From NCBI RefSeq assembly GCF_015637705.1, contig NZ_JADOBE010000001.1:541573-605572 (forward strand): a stretch of 64,000 nt of DNA, read 5' to 3'. The notes beneath the pieces are model-generated. The model saw only the letters and a program-made list of their open reading frames with translations, ran no database searches and was not told where the DNA came from. Made by a program: the position numbers and the translations under genes. Positions within the stretch are counted from its first letter, which is position 1, and every line of letters starts with the position of its first letter. The stretch is from Pseudomonas sp. N040. GTDB lineage: Bacteria; Pseudomonadota; Gammaproteobacteria; Pseudomonadales; Pseudomonadaceae. Of the stretch, positions 17,153 to 27,065 are shown one piece after another.

Positions 17153-18181
17153 ATGCTGACTTACTACAGCGATGACCACCACCTGCATCACGGCAACAGC
17201 GAGCTGATCGACGGCAAGCTGATGCCCTGTTTCGAGAAACCCCAGCGCGCCGACTTCATCCTGCAGCGGGTCAAGGATCGCCAGCTTGGCGAAGTGCTCG
17301 CCCCGGACGATTTTGGTCGGGCGCCGATCGAGCGCATTCACAGTACGGCCTACCTGGATTTTTTCCAGGGCGCCTGGCAGCGCTGGCTGGACGAGGGCGG
17401 CAAGGGCGACCTGCTGCCCTTTACCTGGCCCGCGCGCACCCTGCGGCAGATCCTGCCGCGCGATCTGCACGGCCAGCTCGGTTATTACAGCTTCGACGGC
17501 GGCGCGCCGATCACTGCCGGCACCTGGCGGGCGGCGTACAGTGCCGCGCAGGTAGCCCTCAGTGCGCAGCGGGCGATCGCTGCGGGACAGCACAGCGCCT
17601 TCGCCCTGTGCCGGCCCCCCGGACATCACGCAGCCGGCGAGTTGATGGGCGGCTACTGCTACCTGAACAACGCGGCGATTGCCGCCCAGGCCTTCCTCGA
17701 CCAGGGGCGGCGGAAGGTCGCCATCCTGGATGTCGACTATCACCATGGCAACGGCACCCAGGACATTTTCTATCAGCGCAACGACGTGTTGTTCGCCTCG
17801 ATTCACGGGGATCCGGCGATCGAGTTTCCGTTCTTCCTCGGCTACGCCGATGAACAGGGCGAGGGCGCCGGTGCCGGCTGCAACTTCAACTATCCGCTGC
17901 CCGCGGGCAGTGCCTGGGATGCCTGGGGCGCCGCGCTCGAGCAGGCCTGTCAGCGCATCGCTGCATACGCTGCCGACGTGCTGGTGGTCTCGCTGGGGGT
18001 GGACACCTTCAAGGACGATCCGATCTCCCAGTTCAAGCTCGACAGTGCCGACTACCTGAGCATGGGCCGGCGCATCGCTGCGCTGGGCCTGCCGACCCTG
18101 TTCGTCATGGAAGGCGGCTATGCGGTCGAGGCCATTGGCATCAACGCGGTCAATGTGCTCGAGGGTTTCAGCGGCGCCTGA
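17153..18181 (+). CDS. aphA: Acetylpolyamine amidohydrolase (class II HDAC-like)
   Basis: A 342-residue zinc-dependent deacetylase of the histone deacetylase superfamily. Key motifs are RPPGHHA (tandem active-site histidines near residue 159), DVDYHHGNGTQ with zinc ligands Asp and His, and a late LGVDTFKDDPISQFKL block with the third zinc-binding Asp. Enzymes of this type in P. aeruginosa (AphA, AphB) remove acetyl groups from acetylcadaverine and acetylputrescine. The gene is followed 41 bases later by a polyamine-type binding protein, matching the aphA neighbourhood of P. aeruginosa as I recall it, and supports uptake plus deacetylation of acetylpolyamines. Confidence 0.88.
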   Translation: MLTYYSDDHHLHHGNSELIDGKLMPCFEKPQRADFILQRVKDRQLGEVLAPDDFGRAPIERIHSTAYLDFFQGAWQRWLDEGGKGDLLPFTWPARTLRQILPRDLHGQLGYYSFDGGAPITAGTWRAAYSAAQVALSAQRAIAAGQHSAFALCRPPGHHAAGELMGGYCYLNNAAIAAQAFLDQGRRKVAILDVDYHHGNGTQDIFYQRNDVLFASIHGDPAIEFPFFLGYADEQGEGAGAGCNFNYPLPAGSAWDAWGAALEQACQRIAAYAADVLVVSLGVDTFKDDPISQFKLDSADYLSMGRRIAALGLPTLFVMEGGYAVEAIGINAVNVLEGFSGA

Positions 18182-18222
18182 GCGGCGCCGTACACAACAC
18201 GTCTTCCATCAACGCAGAGAAC

Positions 18223-19329
18223 ATGACAATGAACAGACTCCAATGTTTTGTGGGTGCTGCCCTGTGTGGAGCAACCCTGCTGGCCGGCTCCGCGGGCGCC
18301 GAAACGCGGCAGCTGCGCGTGTACAACTGGGCGGATTACATCCTGCCCGAAGTGCCCAAGACCTTTCAGGCCAACACCGGCATCCAGGTCACCTGGGACA
18401 TTTTCGAGACCAATGAGGGGCTGGAAGCCAAGCTGCTGACCGGTAACTCCGGCTATGACCTGGTGGTGCCGACCAACAATTTCCTCGAGACCGAGATCAA
18501 GGCCGGCGCGTTCCAGAAGCTGGACAAGAGTCAGCTGCCGAACTGGAAGAACCTCGATCCGGGCCTGCTCAAGCTGATGTCCGCCAATGACCCGGGCAAC
18601 GAGCATTCGGTGCCTTACATGTATGGCACCGTGCTGATCGGCTTCAACCCGGAGAAGGTCAAGGCGGCACTCGGTGCCGACGCCCCGGTGGATAGCTGGG
18701 ATCTGCTGTTCAAGGAAGAGAACATCGCCAAGCTGCAGAAGTGCGGGGTGGCGATGCTCGATTCGCCTGGCGAGATCGTGCCGATCGCCCTCGACTATCT
18801 GGGCCTCGACCCCAACAGCACCCGCACGGAGGACTATGACAAGGCCAGCGCGTTGCTGATGAAGATTCGGCCGTATGTGCGCTACTTCAATTCGGCCAAG
18901 TACATGACCGATATCGCCAACGGCGAGATCTGCGTGGCCATCGGCTATTCGGGCAGCTTCTACCAGTTTGCCAATCGCGCCAAGGAAGCCGGCAACGGCG
19001 TGGTGGTCGACTGGCGCCTGCCCAGGGAAGGTGCGCCGCTGTGGTTTGACTCCTTCGCCATTCCGGCCAGCGCCAGCAATGTCAGTGAGGCCCATGAGTT
19101 CCTCAATTACCTGCTGGAGCCCAAGGTCATCGCGCCGGTCAGTGACTTCCTCGGCTATCCGAACCCCAACGCGGCGGCGATGACGCTGGTCAGTCCGGCC
19201 ATTCGCGACAACCCCAACCTGACTCCGACTGCCGCCGCACAGGCGAGCCTGTACGTCCTGCAACCGCTGCCGAATAAAGTCGAGCGGATCCGCACGCGGG
19301 TCTGGACGTCCGTCAAGTCGGGTACCTGA
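18223..19329 (+). CDS. Periplasmic polyamine-binding protein (PotF/SpuD-like)
   Basis: A 368-residue ABC substrate-binding protein with a signal peptide (LLAGSAGA, cleavage near residue 26). The mature start LRVYNWADYILPE is the hallmark of the PotD/PotF/SpuD family, followed by FEANEGLEAKLL-like and GYDLVVPTNNFL blocks, the PYMYGTVLIGFNPEKV region and a central IAVGYSG-type hinge (CVAIGYSGSFYQF). It should bind putrescine, spermidine or an acetylated derivative; the permease genes are not present, so it must share a system coded elsewhere. ATG codons at 18223 and 18229 are both possible starts. Confidence 0.9.
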   Translation: MTMNRLQCFVGAALCGATLLAGSAGAETRQLRVYNWADYILPEVPKTFQANTGIQVTWDIFETNEGLEAKLLTGNSGYDLVVPTNNFLETEIKAGAFQKLDKSQLPNWKNLDPGLLKLMSANDPGNEHSVPYMYGTVLIGFNPEKVKAALGADAPVDSWDLLFKEENIAKLQKCGVAMLDSPGEIVPIALDYLGLDPNSTRTEDYDKASALLMKIRPYVRYFNSAKYMTDIANGEICVAIGYSGSFYQFANRAKEAGNGVVVDWRLPREGAPLWFDSFAIPASASNVSEAHEFLNYLLEPKVIAPVSDFLGYPNPNAAAMTLVSPAIRDNPNLTPTAAAQASLYVLQPLPNKVERIRTRVWTSVKSGT

Positions 19330-19372
19330 GCCACCCGCCGGGGCCGCATCGGCGCGGCTCCCGGCAGCCCGT

Positions 19373-20284
19373 TCAGCTGCCGGAGCTGTCCTCGGCATGC
19401 TCCAGCGTGCGCCACAGCTGGCGCACCCCGGCCTTGCGCTGCAGGGCGCTGCGGTACAGGCGGATTTCCAGCGGCACCTGCCAGTGCTCGCCGCCGCAGA
19501 TGGCCAGCTCGCCGCGTGCCAGTTCGGCGGTCACCGACAGGCGCGGCACCCAGGCCACGCCGAGGCCTTGCAGGGCCATGCTCTTCAGGCTGTCGGCCAT
19601 CGCCGTCTCGTATACCGTGGTGGCACGCAGGGCGCGCTGGCGCAGTAGCAGGTTCACCGAGCGGCCGAGAAAGGCGCCGGCGCTGTAGGCCAGCAGCGGT
19701 ACGTTGAGCCCGGCATCCAGATCGAACAGCGGCTGACCGGCCGAGTCGACGGCACACACCGGCAGCATTGCCGTGCTGCCCAGGTGCAGCGAAGGGAAGA
19801 TCTCCGGCGGCAGTTGCAGCGCGGCATCCGGGTCGTAGTAGGCGAGGATCAGGTCGCAGCTGCCCTCGCGCAGGGCATGCACCGCCTCGCCGACGTTGCT
19901 CGCCACCAGCCGGGTGTTCAGCGGCAGGCCCTGTGCGCGCAGTTGCGCGATCCAGGCCGGGAAGAAGCCCAGGCTCAGCGAGTGGGCGGCGGCAATCTGC
20001 AGCACTTCACCCTGCTGGCCTTCGATGTTGTGCAGGTGGCGCACCACTTCGCCGAGTTGCTCGGTCAGGCTGCGTGCGGTGATCAGGAACAGCTGGCCGG
20101 CTTCGGTCAGCTCCACCGGCGTGCGCGCGCGGTTGACCAGGGTCAGCCCGAGCATGGCTTCCAGGCTGCGGATGCGCCGGCTGAAGGCGGGCTGGGTGAC
20201 GAAGCGCTTCTCGGCGGCCTGGGAAAAACTGCGGGTGGCGGCCAGCGCGATAAAGTCTTCCAGCCACTTGGTTTCCAGGTTCAT
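19373..20284 (-). CDS. LysR-family regulator, HypT/YjiE-like
   Basis: A 303-residue LysR regulator. The N-terminal winged helix is clear (LEDFIALAATRSFSQAAEKRFVTQPAFSRRIRSLEAMLG), and the effector domain follows from about residue 90. Its start NLETKWLEDF and the IAAAHSLSLGFFPAW block closely follow E. coli HypT (YjiE), the hypochlorite-responsive regulator. It is divergent from aspA across 271 bases that contain a perfect 7-base-arm palindrome at 20444-20460. Control of aspA is plausible from position; a role in oxidant response is inferred only from similarity. GGAG lies close to the ATG at 20284. Confidence 0.9.
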   Translation of the reverse strand: MNLETKWLEDFIALAATRSFSQAAEKRFVTQPAFSRRIRSLEAMLGLTLVNRARTPVELTEAGQLFLITARSLTEQLGEVVRHLHNIEGQQGEVLQIAAAHSLSLGFFPAWIAQLRAQGLPLNTRLVASNVGEAVHALREGSCDLILAYYDPDAALQLPPEIFPSLHLGSTAMLPVCAVDSAGQPLFDLDAGLNVPLLAYSAGAFLGRSVNLLLRQRALRATTVYETAMADSLKSMALQGLGVAWVPRLSVTAELARGELAICGGEHWQVPLEIRLYRSALQRKAGVRQLWRTLEHAEDSSGS

Positions 20285-20304
20285 CGATTCTCCGTGGCCC
20301 GGAG

Positions 20305-20387
20305 GCGTAGGGTGGAAAACGGCCGCAGGCCTTTTCCGCCGTGGCCTGTGGCGTGGACATTGGCCGCGCGGGTTGCACCCACCCTGC
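20305..20387. repeat. GTAGGGTGG-type repeat in the regulator-aspA gap
   Basis: The element opens with GCGTAGGGTGG at 20305, contains a GGAAAA...TTTTCC hairpin with CGGCC/GGCC arms, and closes with a degenerate CCACCCTGCG at about 20378-20387. It is a third member of the repeat also seen at 9086 and 22096. It lies in the leader of the LysR gene. Confidence 0.6.
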
Positions 20388-20443
20388 GGGAAAGCTGTGC
20401 AAAATTATATACGCGCGACATCCGTGCCGAGTCACGGCGACAT

Positions 20444-20460
20444 TATGCCGATACGGCATA
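20444..20460. promoter_or_regulatory. Perfect palindrome TATGCCG-ATA-CGGCATA
   Basis: A 7-base inverted repeat with a three-base centre lies 96 bases before the aspA start, in the gap shared with the divergent LysR gene. A second dyad, CCGTG-CCGAGT-CACGG at 20422-20438, is just upstream. Their size and position suit LysR-type operators, but no experimental consensus supports this. Confidence 0.45.
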
Positions 20461-20555
20461 CCATAGCCTCGAACAGCATTGGCCGGCAAATGTTTGAAGG
20501 CCTTATTCTATTGGACATCGCGGCGCCTGCCGTATTTCCGAAGAGCTTGACCGTC

Positions 20556-21980
20556 ATGTCCGTTGCCGCATCAACCCGTATCGAAAAAGACCTGCTCGGC
20601 AGCCTGGAAGTCCCTTGTGAGGCCTATTACGGGATCCAGACCCTGCGTGCTGTGCAGAATTTCAGACTCTCCGGGGTGCCGCTGTCGCATTACCCGAAGC
20701 TGGTGATCGCCCTGGCCATGGTCAAGCAGGCCGCCGCCGACGCCAACCGCGAGCTGGGCCACCTGTCCGCCGCCAAGCACACGGCAATCAGCACCGCCTG
20801 TGCGCGGATCATTCAGGGCGAGTTCCACGAGCAGTTCGTGGTCGACATGATCCAGGGCGGTGCCGGCACCTCGACCAACATGAACGCCAATGAAGTCATC
20901 GCCAATATTGCGCTGGAAGCCATGGGCTTTGAGAAGGGCGAGTACCAGTACCTGCACCCGAACAACGACGTGAACATGGCGCAGTCGACCAACGATGCCT
21001 ACCCGACCGCCATCCGCGTCGGCCTGCTGCTCGGTCACGACTTCCTGCTCGGCAGCCTCGACCGGCTGATCCAGGCGCTCTCGGCCAAGGGCCTGGAGTT
21101 CGCCCACGTGCTGAAGATGGGCCGCACCCAGCTGCAGGACGCCGTGCCGATGACCCTCGGCCAGGAATTCCGCGCCTTCGCCACCACCCTCGGCGAGGAC
21201 CTGCAGCACCTCAAGCGCCTGGCGCCGCTGCTGCTGACCGAAGTCAACCTGGGCGGAACCGCGATCGGCACCGGCATCAATGCCGATCCGCGCTACCAGC
21301 AGTTGGCGGTCGAGCGCCTGGCGATCATCAGCAACCATCCGGTGGTGCCGGCGGCCGACCTGATCGAGGCGACCTCGGACATGGGCGCCTTCGTGCTGTT
21401 CTCCGGCATGCTCAAGCGCACTGCGGTCAAGCTGTCGAAGATCTGTAATGACCTGCGCCTGCTCTCCAGCGGCCCGCGCACCGGCATCAACGAGATCAAC
21501 CTGCCGGCGCGCCAACCGGGCAGCTCGATCATGCCCGGCAAGGTCAATCCGGTAATCCCGGAAGCGGTCAATCAGGTCGCCTTCGAGGTGATCGGCAACG
21601 ACCTGGCACTGACCCTCGCCGCCGAGGCCGGCCAGCTGCAGCTCAACGTGATGGAGCCGCTGATCGCCTACAAGATCCTCGACTCGATCCGCCTGCTGAC
21701 CCGCGCCATGGACATGCTGCGCGAGCACTGCATCGACGGCATCACGGCCAACGAGGCGCACTGCCGGCAGCTGGTCGAGCAGTCGATCGGCCTGGTCACC
21801 GCGCTGAATCCCTACATCGGCTACGAGAACGCCACGCGCATCGCCAAGCTGGCGCTGGACAGCGGCCGCGGCGTGCTGGAACTGGTGCGCGAGGAGCAGC
21901 TGCTGGATGACGCCAGCCTGGCCGACATCCTGCGCCCGGAACACATGATTGCGCCGCGCCTGGTGCCGCTCAAGGCCTGA
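20556..21980 (+). CDS. aspA: Aspartate ammonia-lyase (aspartase)
   Basis: A 474-residue homotetrameric lyase that converts L-aspartate to fumarate and ammonia. The fumarase/aspartase signature GSSIMPGKVNP is at residues 322-332, the substrate-binding TSTNMNANEV and MAQSTNDAYPT blocks lie near 109 and 146, and the length equals that of P. aeruginosa AspA as I recall it. I set the start at the ATG at 20556 (protein beginning MSVAASTRIEKDLLG), which aligns with known enzymes, although the frame is open far upstream and the ribosome site is weak. A textbook terminator follows at 22030-22060. Confidence 0.96.
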   Translation: MSVAASTRIEKDLLGSLEVPCEAYYGIQTLRAVQNFRLSGVPLSHYPKLVIALAMVKQAAADANRELGHLSAAKHTAISTACARIIQGEFHEQFVVDMIQGGAGTSTNMNANEVIANIALEAMGFEKGEYQYLHPNNDVNMAQSTNDAYPTAIRVGLLLGHDFLLGSLDRLIQALSAKGLEFAHVLKMGRTQLQDAVPMTLGQEFRAFATTLGEDLQHLKRLAPLLLTEVNLGGTAIGTGINADPRYQQLAVERLAIISNHPVVPAADLIEATSDMGAFVLFSGMLKRTAVKLSKICNDLRLLSSGPRTGINEINLPARQPGSSIMPGKVNPVIPEAVNQVAFEVIGNDLALTLAAEAGQLQLNVMEPLIAYKILDSIRLLTRAMDMLREHCIDGITANEAHCRQLVEQSIGLVTALNPYIGYENATRIAKLALDSGRGVLELVREEQLLDDASLADILRPEHMIAPRLVPLKA

Positions 21981-22029
21981 GTCGGCGCTACTACGAACCT
22001 GCTTGTCGGGGGCCAGCCCCGACCTTTAC

Positions 22030-22060
22030 GGGCTGCATGAAAGTGCAGCCCGTTTTTTTT
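22030..22060 (+). terminator. Intrinsic terminator of aspA
   Basis: An eight-base stem GGGCTGCA/TGCAGCCC with a six-base loop is followed by G and eight T. It ends 80 bases past the aspA stop and is the clearest terminator in the window. Confidence 0.95.
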
Positions 22061-22095
22061 GGCTATGTCCCCGTTAGTTGTTGAATGCTTGAACC

Positions 22096-22177
22096 GCGTA
22101 GGGTGGATAACCGCGTAGCGTTATCCACCATGGACGCCCCGGTGGAAAAGCCGCAAGCGGCGTTTTCCACCCTACGC
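22096..22177. repeat. GTAGGGTGG-ended double stem-loop
   Basis: Outer ends GCGTAGGGTGG (22096) and CCACCCTACGC (to 22177) are perfect complements. Inside are two separate hairpins: GGTGGATAAC...GTTATCCACC and GGTGGAAAA...TTTTCCACC. The element lies between the aspA terminator and the 3' end of the XRE regulator gene, that is, between convergent genes. Confidence 0.85.
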
Positions 22178-22193
22178 AAGGACCGTCGCTGTT

Positions 22194-23009
22194 TCACTCG
22201 ATCTCGAACAGCCCGTCGCGGATATGCGCCGCTGCCAGGCGCTGGCGCACGTCGTCGTCGATGCGCGGGTCGTCCGGGCGGTAGAGCATCACCTGGCGAT
22301 AGGCACTGACCCGATTGATCTCGGTGCCGAGGTATTCCCAGACCACCCGGGTGCACGCCGGGGTGCGCAGGTCGCCGCTGGAGACGCCAGTCTTCAGGCC
22401 GTTGAGGCGGATGATGCGGCTCTTGAAGCTGGGGATGAGGATGGTCTGGCTCATCTCGTTGCCGGTCAGCGACTCGTAGTCGATGAGGAACAGCCGCTCC
22501 TGCAGGTTGAAGGCGGTGCCCAGGTAGCGGCAGCGCACCCAGTCCTCGGCCTTGCCGCTGCCGCCGCGGGCGGGTTCCTGGCGCTCCTGGCGCTCGAACA
22601 GGTAGCTGCCGCGTTCCTCGCGCAGGTGCACCAGCGACAGCAGGATGTGCCCGGGCACCGACATGCAGTTGGCGTACTCGAAGTAGTAGCCGCAGTAGCG
22701 CGCCAGCGAGCTGGAGTAGGCGCGTAGCGGCTCGAGCAGTTCGAGCAGCGGATCACTGGCCGGTTGCGCCGGGTGCTGCCGGCGGGCGCCGACCAGCTCG
22801 GCGAACTGCTCGCTGGGCAGGACCAGCTCGTAGTCCTCGACGCCGAAGAAATCACCGATGCGCTTGAGGTTGTGGCGGGTCGGCCGGCTCTGTCCGGACA
22901 GGTAGCGGTTGAACTGGGCGCGGTTGATCGCCAGCCGCCGGCAGACCTCGGCGATCGACTTATAGTGATTGCACAGCAGCTGGAGGTTGCTACCGAGGGC
23001 GTCGGACAT
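22194..23009 (-). CDS. XRE-type helix-turn-helix regulator with unassigned C-terminal domain
   Basis: A 271-residue protein. The first 65 residues form an XRE/Cro-type helix-turn-helix (SIAEVCRRLAINRAQFNRYLSGQSRPTRHNLKRIGDFFGV). The rest, about 200 residues, shows a regular alpha/beta pattern with conserved-looking aromatic residues (LARYCGYYFEYANC) but matches no ligand-binding domain I recognise. It is divergent from the AGCS symporter gene across 181 bases, which makes the symporter a likely target. No autoregulatory site could be picked out with confidence. Confidence 0.82.
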   Translation of the reverse strand: MSDALGSNLQLLCNHYKSIAEVCRRLAINRAQFNRYLSGQSRPTRHNLKRIGDFFGVEDYELVLPSEQFAELVGARRQHPAQPASDPLLELLEPLRAYSSSLARYCGYYFEYANCMSVPGHILLSLVHLREERGSYLFERQERQEPARGGSGKAEDWVRCRYLGTAFNLQERLFLIDYESLTGNEMSQTILIPSFKSRIIRLNGLKTGVSSGDLRTPACTRVVWEYLGTEINRVSAYRQVMLYRPDDPRIDDDVRQRLAAAHIRDGLFEIE

Positions 23010-23190
23010 GCGGCTCTGCCAAGTGATGCGGGTGACGCGAATATAGCATCAACTCGCATCAGCTAGGTGCAACCCGCGAAATTGTCCGGGCCGCCATCCC
23101 CGCCGAGGATTGGCGCACAGCCGCAGCTGGCTCTGCGTGTGCCGCTCCCGGCGAACGGCAGTCCTGACAACAACAATGAGGGATGTCCCC

Positions 23191-24633
<1,443 letters not shown>

Positions 24634-24738
24634 GGCAGGCAAGCTGAAGGAGTGGGGGCTACGGCCCCCTTTTCCCTGCCACTGACCCGGCCCGGCCAGT
24701 ACACTGCAAGCGAAACCGACAGTCGCCAGGTTGATCCC

Positions 24739-25746
24739 ATGAATCCTTCACAGAAGCTGCTGGTGCTCTATACCGGCGGCACCATCGGCATGCAGATGAG
24801 CGCGAGCGGGCTGGCCCCGGCCTCCGGCTTCGAGGCGCGGCTGCGCGCCGAGCAGGCCGCCCACCCGGAACGCCCGGCGCCGCCCTGGCAGTTCGCCGAG
24901 CTGCTGCCGCTGCTCGACAGCGCCAACATGACCCCGGCCAACTGGCTGGCGATGCGCGATGCGATCGTCGCGGCGGTCGATGCGCAGGGCTGCGATGCGG
25001 TGCTGCTGCTGCACGGCACCGATACCCTGGCCTACAGCGCGGCGGCGCTGAGCTTCCTGTTGCTGGGGCTGGAGATTCCGGTGCTGCTGACCGGCTCGAT
25101 GCTGCCGGCCGGGGTGGCCGGCAGCGATGCCTGGCCCAACCTGTTCGGTGCCCTGGCCCTGCTCGCCCGCGGCGTGGCCCCGGGTGTGCAGCTGTATTTC
25201 AACGGGCGCCTGCTGCATGGCGCGCGCGCCAGCAAGTGGCACAGCGAGGCCTTCGACGCCTTCCATGAGCACCAGCGCCCGCGGCATGGCCAGCGCCTGG
25301 GCGAGCTGCCCGCCGCGCTGCATTACCGCCAGCCACGGCGGCCGGTGGCGGTGGCGGTGCAGCCGCTGTTTCCCGGCCTGCACGCGGCGCAGTTGCGCGC
25401 GCTGCTCGACAGCGGGGTCGCGGCCCTGCTGCTGGAGTGCTACGGCAGCGGTACCGGGCCGGCGGATGACCCGCAGATCCTCGCCGTGCTGGGCGAGGCC
25501 CACGCCCGCGGCGTGGTGCTGGCGGCGATCAGCCAGTGTCCGCAGGGGCATGTGCAGTTCGATGTGTACGCCGCCGGCAGCGGCCTGGCCGCCTGCGGCC
25601 TGGTCAGTGGTGCCGGCATGGGCCGCGAGGCGGCGCTGGGCAAGCTGTTCAGCCTGCTCGGCGCGGGCCTCGGCCAGGCCGAGGTGGAACGCCTGTTCGG
25701 CCTCGACCTGTGTGGCGAGCTGGCTGAATGGCAGTTGGAACGCTAG
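24739..25746 (+). CDS. ansA: Type I L-asparaginase (cytoplasmic)
   Basis: A 335-residue amidohydrolase converting L-asparagine to aspartate and ammonia. Both active-site signatures are present: TGGTIG at residues 12-17 with the nucleophilic Thr, and HGTDT at 92-96 with the second Thr and the Asp. There is no signal peptide, so it is the cytoplasmic AnsA type rather than the secreted AnsB type. The product aspartate can feed the aspartase coded at 20556. It begins 105 bases after the symporter stop and may be co-transcribed. Confidence 0.92.
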   Translation: MNPSQKLLVLYTGGTIGMQMSASGLAPASGFEARLRAEQAAHPERPAPPWQFAELLPLLDSANMTPANWLAMRDAIVAAVDAQGCDAVLLLHGTDTLAYSAAALSFLLLGLEIPVLLTGSMLPAGVAGSDAWPNLFGALALLARGVAPGVQLYFNGRLLHGARASKWHSEAFDAFHEHQRPRHGQRLGELPAALHYRQPRRPVAVAVQPLFPGLHAAQLRALLDSGVAALLLECYGSGTGPADDPQILAVLGEAHARGVVLAAISQCPQGHVQFDVYAAGSGLAACGLVSGAGMGREAALGKLFSLLGAGLGQAEVERLFGLDLCGELAEWQLER

Positions 25747-25816
25747 CGGCCTGCCTGGCGCTTAACGCGTGGCGCAATCCGGCCTAGGATAGGCCGATCA
25801 CCCAAGGAGTTCGCCC

Positions 25817-26467
25817 ATGTATACGCCTGCCGCCTTTCGCCAGGACGACCTGGCCCAGCTGCACGCGCAGATCCGCCAGACCCCGCTGGCGGTGCTGGTC
25901 AGCCATGCCGCGGGCGGCCTGCACGCCAGTCACCTGCCGCTGTTGCTGGTCGCGGAGGAGGGTAGCCAGGGCACCCTCTACGGCCATTTCGCCCGCGCCA
26001 ATCAGCAGTGGCAGGCCTTCGCCGAGCAGCCCGAAGCGTTGGCGATCTTCAGCGGCGCCGAGGCCTATGTCAGCCCGGGCTGGTATCCGTCCAAGGCCGA
26101 ACAGGGCAAGGCGGTGCCGACCTGGAACTACATCAGCGTGCACGCCCGCGGCCGCCTGGAACTGTTCGACGAGCCGGCGCGCCTGCGCCAGTTGCTGGTG
26201 CGCCTGACCGCCACGCACGAGAGCGGGCAGGCGCAACCCTGGCACATCGACGATGCGCCGCCGGACTATATCGACGCCATGCTGCGCGCCATCGTCGGCT
26301 TTGCCCTGCCGATCGAGCAGCTGCAGGGCCAGTGGAAACTCAGCCAGAACCGCAGTGCGACCGACCGCGCCGGCGTGCAGCAGGCGCTCGCGGCCAGCCC
26401 GCGGGCCAGTGACCGGGAGCTGGCGCAGCAGATGCAAGCCGCCGCCCCGGCGACGCGCCAGCCATAG
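25817..26467 (+). CDS. PaiB-family FMN-binding protein
   Basis: A 216-residue protein of the PaiB (FMN-binding negative regulator) family, with the flavin-reductase-like split barrel. Visible motifs are MYTPAAFR at the start, ASHLPLLL, GHFARANQQW, and YVSPGWYPSK followed by VPTWNYISVHARG. In Bacillus PaiB is linked to repression of sporulation and protease genes; in proteobacteria its role is not well known. AAGGAG lies nine bases before the ATG. The GNAT gene follows after nine bases, an arrangement that recalls the paiA-paiB pair (acetyltransferase plus PaiB). Confidence 0.9.
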   Translation: MYTPAAFRQDDLAQLHAQIRQTPLAVLVSHAAGGLHASHLPLLLVAEEGSQGTLYGHFARANQQWQAFAEQPEALAIFSGAEAYVSPGWYPSKAEQGKAVPTWNYISVHARGRLELFDEPARLRQLLVRLTATHESGQAQPWHIDDAPPDYIDAMLRAIVGFALPIEQLQGQWKLSQNRSATDRAGVQQALAASPRASDRELAQQMQAAAPATRQP

Positions 26468-26476
26468 GAAACCGCC

Positions 26477-26935
26477 ATGCCCAACCTGCAGATCCGCCCG
26501 GTCAGCGCCGCCGACCACGCCGCCTGGCTGCCGCTGTGGCAGGCCTACCAGCGCTTCTATAACGCCGTGATTGCCGAGCAGACCAGTGCCATCACCTGGC
26601 AACGCTTTCTCGACCCGGCCGAGCCGATGCACGCCGCGCTGGCCTGGCAGGACGGCGTGGCGGTCGGGCTGGTGCACTGGATCTTCCATCGCTCTTGCTG
26701 GACGGTCAGTGATTACTGCTACCTGCAGGACCTGTACGTGGCCGAGAGCGGGCGCGGCGCTGGCGTCGGCCGGGCACTGATCGAGCAGGTCTACGCCGCC
26801 GCCCGGGCCGCCGGCGCCAACCGCGTGCACTGGCTGACCCAGGAGGACAACGCCCGGGCGCGCCAGCTGTACGAGCGCATCGCCAGCCGCTCGGGGTTTA
26901 TCCAGTATCGCCAGCTGTTCACGTCGCCCGGTTGA
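26477..26935 (+). CDS. GNAT-family N-acetyltransferase
   Basis: A 152-residue single-domain acetyltransferase. The acetyl-CoA loop GRGAGVG with the preceding LQDLYVAE strand is clear, and the C-terminal VHWLTQEDNARARQLYERIASRSGFIQY block is typical of GNATs. It sits nine bases after the PaiB-like gene. PaiA of Bacillus is a polyamine acetyltransferase, so a polyamine or amino-acid substrate is possible, but the active site alone does not show it. Confidence 0.9.
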   Translation: MPNLQIRPVSAADHAAWLPLWQAYQRFYNAVIAEQTSAITWQRFLDPAEPMHAALAWQDGVAVGLVHWIFHRSCWTVSDYCYLQDLYVAESGRGAGVGRALIEQVYAAARAAGANRVHWLTQEDNARARQLYERIASRSGFIQYRQLFTSPG

Positions 26936-27065
26936 GCCGACGCAGTGCTTGCCGCCCGGCGGCGGCAACGGGCGGATTTTGGCTTGCATGGCTGCCGCCA
27001 AGCTCTTAACGTTGACCTCCCGGTCATCAGGCGGGCTCGCTGCCTGCCGGTTGTGGAAATCGTCA

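Noticed and set aside
19330..19372. A GC-rich imperfect hairpin between the polyamine-binding gene and the LysR gene
   Set aside because: The stem has mismatches and there is no T run on either strand; it could be a weak terminator but cannot be supported.
20571..21944. A 457-codon minus-strand frame opposite aspA
   Set aside because: It is antisense to aspartase, with no family features and a composition explained by third-position GC bias.
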